Notes under the pieces: generated by a model | Databases searched by the model: none | The model's input: the letters and a program-made list of their open reading frames with translations, nothing else | Told to the model about the DNA's origin: nothing | Translations under genes and position numbers: made by a program | In this document: one piece after another, positions 14,485 to 17,334 of the stretch | Layout of the letters: every line of letters starts with the position of its first letter | Position numbering within the stretch: position 1 is the first letter of the stretch | Assembly: GCA_025924435.1 (NCBI GenBank) | Contig: JAICIL010000061.1 | Span: 1 to 17,334, forward strand | Source of the DNA: Chloroflexia bacterium | Lineage (GTDB): Bacteria > Chloroflexota > Chloroflexia > Thermomicrobiales > JALYUS01 | DNA: 17,334 bases | Reading direction: 5' to 3'

Positions 14485-15129
14485 ATGAGCAACGACGGCC
14501 CCCCTCAGTCCTCAGTCCTCACGCCTCAGTCCTCCCCCATCGTGCGTCGGGCGGTGGAGGCGGACGCGCCGGGGATTGCGCGGGTGGTGGCGCGGGCCTT
14601 CAAGGACAAGTTCCACCCCGCGTTCGGCACGGAGGAGAAGGCGATTCGCGCGCTGACGCCGTACGTCGCGGCGGAGATGACGCGGCGGGGCAACTACGTC
14701 TTCGTCGCCACGGTCGGCGATGCCGTGGTCGGCAGCGTCTCGGTCAGCACGCAGAAGAGTTTCGTCGCCGGCGTCGCGGGGATGTTCTACCGCGCCGTCG
14801 GCTTCTGGGGCACGGTGCGCGCGCTCCTCGTGCTCGGTTTCCTCTCCGACCCCGCGCCCGCGCCGGACGAGGCGTACGTCGAGGTGCTCGGCGTCGCGCC
14901 GGAGTATCAGCGGCGGGGGGTTGGACGGGCCTTGATGATCGCGGCCGAGGAGATGGCGCGCGCGCTGCACAAACGGCGGCTGACGCTCTATGTCACCGCG
15001 AACAACCGCGCGGCGCAGACGCTCTACCTCTCGCGCGGCCTGCACGTGCAGCGGCAGACGCCGAGCCTCGTCGGCCTGCTCCTCTTCCACGCCCCCGGCT
15101 TCTGGCGGATGGAGAAGCGACTAGCCTGA
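14485..15129 (+). CDS. GNAT-family N-acetyltransferase
   Basis: A 214-residue protein with one GNAT domain. Acetyl-CoA motif A is VEVLGVAPEYQRRGVGRALM, with Q142-R-R-G-V-G147 binding the pyrophosphate; the later LTLYVTANNRAAQTLYLSRGL is motif B. A hydrophobic insert (GMFYRAVGFWGTVRALLVLGFL, about 99-120) lies in the acceptor-site region and is seen in GNATs of unknown substrate. The ATG at 14485 has only a weak AAGAG ribosome site. The first 18 residues (PPQSSVLTPQSSP) are encoded by tandem 7-bp repeats and do not look like domain sequence, so the real start could be the GTG at 14542. Substrate unknown. Confidence 0.88.
   Translation: MSNDGPPQSSVLTPQSSPIVRRAVEADAPGIARVVARAFKDKFHPAFGTEEKAIRALTPYVAAEMTRRGNYVFVATVGDAVVGSVSVSTQKSFVAGVAGMFYRAVGFWGTVRALLVLGFLSDPAPAPDEAYVEVLGVAPEYQRRGVGRALMIAAEEMARALHKRRLTLYVTANNRAAQTLYLSRGLHVQRQTPSLVGLLLFHAPGFWRMEKRLA
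14503..14530 (+). repeat. Tandem heptamer repeat CCTCAGT
   Basis: Four consecutive 7-bp units, CCTCAGT, CCTCAGT, CCTCACG and CCTCAGT, followed by a fifth degenerate CCTCCCC. They lie within the first codons of the acetyltransferase gene, or in its leader if the GTG at 14542 is the start. Because seven is not a multiple of three, gain or loss of a unit would shift the frame. Confidence 0.85.
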
Positions 15130-15401
15130 ATCTTGCTTTCCTTGCCGTAACCCGCACACTTGCACCCACTATTATGTTAATAGACGATAATTATTTTCAT
15201 AAAAGGCGATTCGTCACACTCGCTTTTTTCTGGCATCTCCTCTGCATCTCCATAGGCGAGAGCGGATCGCGAATGAAGACGATCCGTTTGGCGAGCGAAA
15301 GCCCACCACAACAAGAAGAACCGGACCCGTCGGTGAACGCGCGCTCTCATGATGCCGGAGTGTCGGCATCGGGTCATATTTCCCGTAAGGAGGGTTCTCG
15401 T
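15130..15401. other. Non-coding gap with AT-rich island
   Basis: No gene was supported in this 272-base gap. Bases about 15166-15230 are far more AT-rich than the surroundings and include TATTAT and GATAAT, which could be -10 boxes for the membrane protein, but no matching -35 at 16-18 bases was found. A weak stem (AAAAG, GCGA against TCGC, TTTTT around 15201-15227) ending in six T could act as a terminator for the acetyltransferase. Confidence 0.4.
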
Positions 15402-16073
15402 ATGAGGAACACACCAGGCGCCGCCGAAATACGCGGCTACACCACCACGACCGAGACGGTCATGGGCACCCAACCGGCGGACGATCGCACGATGACCGGG
15501 ACGGAGCGCGGCTGGCGTTATGGGCAACCGGGCGTCGGCATGATGCCGCGGAGTCATGTCCAGTGGGGGGGCGTCTTCGCCGGGACGCTCTGCGCGCTCA
15601 CCTTCTACGTCTTCGCGTCGCTCCTGGGTATGGCGATAGACGTGTTGAATGTCTTCTCCGGCTCCGCCACCACGAACCAGTACGGATGGGGCGCGGGGAT
15701 TTGGACGGTCGGGACGGTGATCGTCGCCTTCCTGATCGGCGGATTCGTCGCGGAGAAGGTCGTCGGCGTGCGCGGTGAAGGGAACGGCTGGGTCAACGGC
15801 ATCATCGTCTTCGTCCTCAGCCTCGCGCTGATCGTCGCCATCTCCGCGCTCGGCAGCGGCGCGAGCCTGTTCGGTGCGCTCGGCACGAACTTCACCGACA
15901 TCCACAATGTCGCGATGCGCGCGACGGCGGTGACGAACTCGACCGCGAATGTGCATCAGGGGCTGTGGTGGACATTCATCGCCGTGGCGGCGGGCGTGAT
16001 CTTCGGCGCGATCGGCGGCGCAATTGCCGACGCCGGCCACACGACGGCGACGGAAAGCGCGGCACATTCGTAG
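15402..16073 (+). CDS. Four-TM membrane protein (YrzE-like)
   Basis: A 223-residue protein with a soluble, polar N-terminal 52 residues rich in Thr/Gly (no repeats) and four hydrophobic segments at about 57-85, 98-118, 131-150 and 190-212. The start of the first, SHVQWGGVFAGTLCALTFYV, is typical of the YrzE/TIGR04086-type small membrane proteins whose role is unknown. A Gly-rich last segment (VIFGAIGGAIAD) is also usual there. ATG 15402 follows AAGGAGGG by seven bases, the strongest ribosome site in the window; the frame is open back to 15174, but that part is AT-rich, non-hydrophobic and lacks a ribosome site. It has no clear operon partner. Confidence 0.8.
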   Translation: MRNTPGAAEIRGYTTTTETVMGTQPADDRTMTGTERGWRYGQPGVGMMPRSHVQWGGVFAGTLCALTFYVFASLLGMAIDVLNVFSGSATTNQYGWGAGIWTVGTVIVAFLIGGFVAEKVVGVRGEGNGWVNGIIVFVLSLALIVAISALGSGASLFGALGTNFTDIHNVAMRATAVTNSTANVHQGLWWTFIAVAAGVIFGAIGGAIADAGHTTATESAAHS

Positions 16074-16098
16074 GCCCCGCGCCGAGAGGAACGCCCGC

Positions 16099-16129
16099 GG
16101 GGCGGCCACCGCGCGGGGGCCGCCCCATT
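16099..16129 (+). terminator. Terminator-like hairpin after the four-TM gene
   Basis: GGGGCGGCC (16099-16107) and GGCCGCCCC (16118-16126) form a perfect 9-bp stem with a ten-base loop, followed by ATTTCC. It starts 25 bases past the stop of the membrane protein. The U-run is short, so efficiency is uncertain. Confidence 0.6.
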
Positions 16130-16143
16130 TCCATACCGGCGAG

Positions 16144-16305
16144 TTACTTGACCCGGCGGATCGTGTCGAGGTTTTTTTCCGGATTGCCGAGAAAGAAACG
16201 CCGGAAGAAGACCATCATGACGAACGGGAACACAAACAGGATTGCGAGCACGGCGGCGAACAAGCCGACGAACCGCACCAGGTCCAACAGAATATTCGCG
16301 ACCAT
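16144..16305 (-). CDS. Small single-TM protein, 53 residues
   Basis: A short protein with one strong hydrophobic helix (VRFVGLFAAVLAILFVFPFVMMVFF, given in part: about residues 9-33) followed by RRFFLGNPEKNLDTIRRVK, a basic/polar tail, so probably an N-out/C-in membrane peptide. I do not recognise a family. Two ATG codons are possible: 16314, only two bases after GAGGAGG, and 16305, ten bases after it; the spacing favours 16305. The strong ribosome site and clear membrane segment argue that it is real despite its size. It lies downstream of clpB on the same strand but is separated by palindromic repeats. Confidence 0.65.
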   Translation of the reverse strand: MVANILLDLVRFVGLFAAVLAILFVFPFVMMVFFRRFFLGNPEKNLDTIRRVK

Positions 16306-16381
16306 CGCGTGCATGCCTCCTCGTTGAGTCCGCGTACGGTGGTGTCTCGCACCGGCGATATTGTAGCAGGAAACGGGGGCT

Positions 16382-16440
16382 CTCACCCCCGGCCCCCTCT
16401 TCTTTGCGTGGCAGCAAAGGAGAGAGGGAGAGAATTAGCC
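16382..16440. repeat. GC-rich palindromic repeat, copy in reverse
   Basis: Bases 16382-16401 are the complement of the GC-rich motif found at 8948-8967, with two or three changes, followed by a hairpin built from CTTTGC and GCAAAG at about 16402-16420. Together with the copy at 16460-16503 it forms an inverted pair behind clpB. Confidence 0.55.
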
Positions 16441-16459
16441 GGCCTCAGCCAACCGTATC

Positions 16460-16503
16460 CCCCCTGGCCCCTTCCCCGGTGGGGAAGGGGCCAGGGGGTG
16501 AGG
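16460..16503. repeat. 18-bp perfect palindrome behind clpB
   Basis: The arms 16460-16477 and 16481-16498 pair perfectly over 18 bases with a three-base loop, and the right arm ends in the GGGGGTGAGG of the repeat family. It abuts the clpB stop codon (16504-16506). There is no U-run on the minus strand, but a stem this stable at the mRNA 3' end could halt exonucleases or slow polymerase. Confidence 0.75.

Positions 16504-17334
<831 letters not shown>

Noticed and set aside
15174..15401. N-terminal extension of the four-TM protein to 15174
   Set aside because: The extension is AT-rich with no ribosome site or conserved character, while ATG 15402 has an excellent AAGGAGGG.

Overview
High-GC bacterial DNA (coding regions strongly G/C-ended, AAGGAG-type ribosome sites, ATGA start/stop overlaps). 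The mix of genes suggests a Chloroflexota-type organism, possibly close to Thermomicrobia: a DUF2231-Rieske fusion, a T-box in front of leuS, an LPxTG-like surface anchor, a PPC-domain protein and GC-rich palindromic repeats. This placement is an inference from gene content, not from a phylogenetic marker. No phage, transposase, CRISPR or plasmid functions were seen. The left edge is a run of G; the right edge cuts clpB exactly at an EcoRI recognition sequence.

Layout. (1) 88-4579, plus strand: a tight five-gene redox cluster of a PPC/DUF296 protein, a membrane DUF2231-Rieske fusion, a PYROXD2/phytoene-desaturase-like flavoprotein, a long-chain SDR and a VKOR-like membrane protein that has CxxC but no loop cysteines. 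Two junctions overlap as ATGA. (2) 4586-9399, minus strand: a glycogen-debranching-like glycosidase, a cupredoxin lipoprotein, a CHRD-domain surface protein with an LPTTG tail, a DUF2231 membrane protein and a four-TM protein built from an internal duplication. (3) 9400-9595 is a divergent control region with a perfect GTCAAG-N6-CTTGAC palindrome placed on both promoters. It precedes a winged-helix regulator (9596-10240) with a C-terminal four-cysteine cluster that looks like a metal or Fe-S sensor. (4) 10237-10642 is the most striking part. A promoter overlaps the regulator's stop codon and drives a leucine T-box riboswitch (CTC specifier, Stem I, Stem II, antiterminator, terminator) in front of leuS, and a complete, canonical tRNA-Ala(GGC) gene with encoded CCA sits inside the leader, between Stem II and the antiterminator. 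(5) 10676-13132 leuS with its own terminator. (6) 13207-16073: a winged-helix/DUF1963 fusion (minus), a GNAT acetyltransferase (plus) whose 5' end holds tandem 7-bp repeats, and a four-TM membrane protein (plus). (7) 16144-17334, minus strand: a 53-residue single-TM protein, GC-rich palindromic repeats and the 3' part of clpB.

How the parts may work together. The first cluster looks like a membrane-linked electron-transfer or quinone/thiol redox module of unknown substrate. The second is a cell-envelope set with copper-type folds (cupredoxin, CHRD), probably controlled at least in part by the cysteine-rich regulator. The tRNA-inside-T-box arrangement physically joins alanine tRNA production, tRNA processing and leucine-dependent control of leuS; it is the best candidate here for something undescribed.
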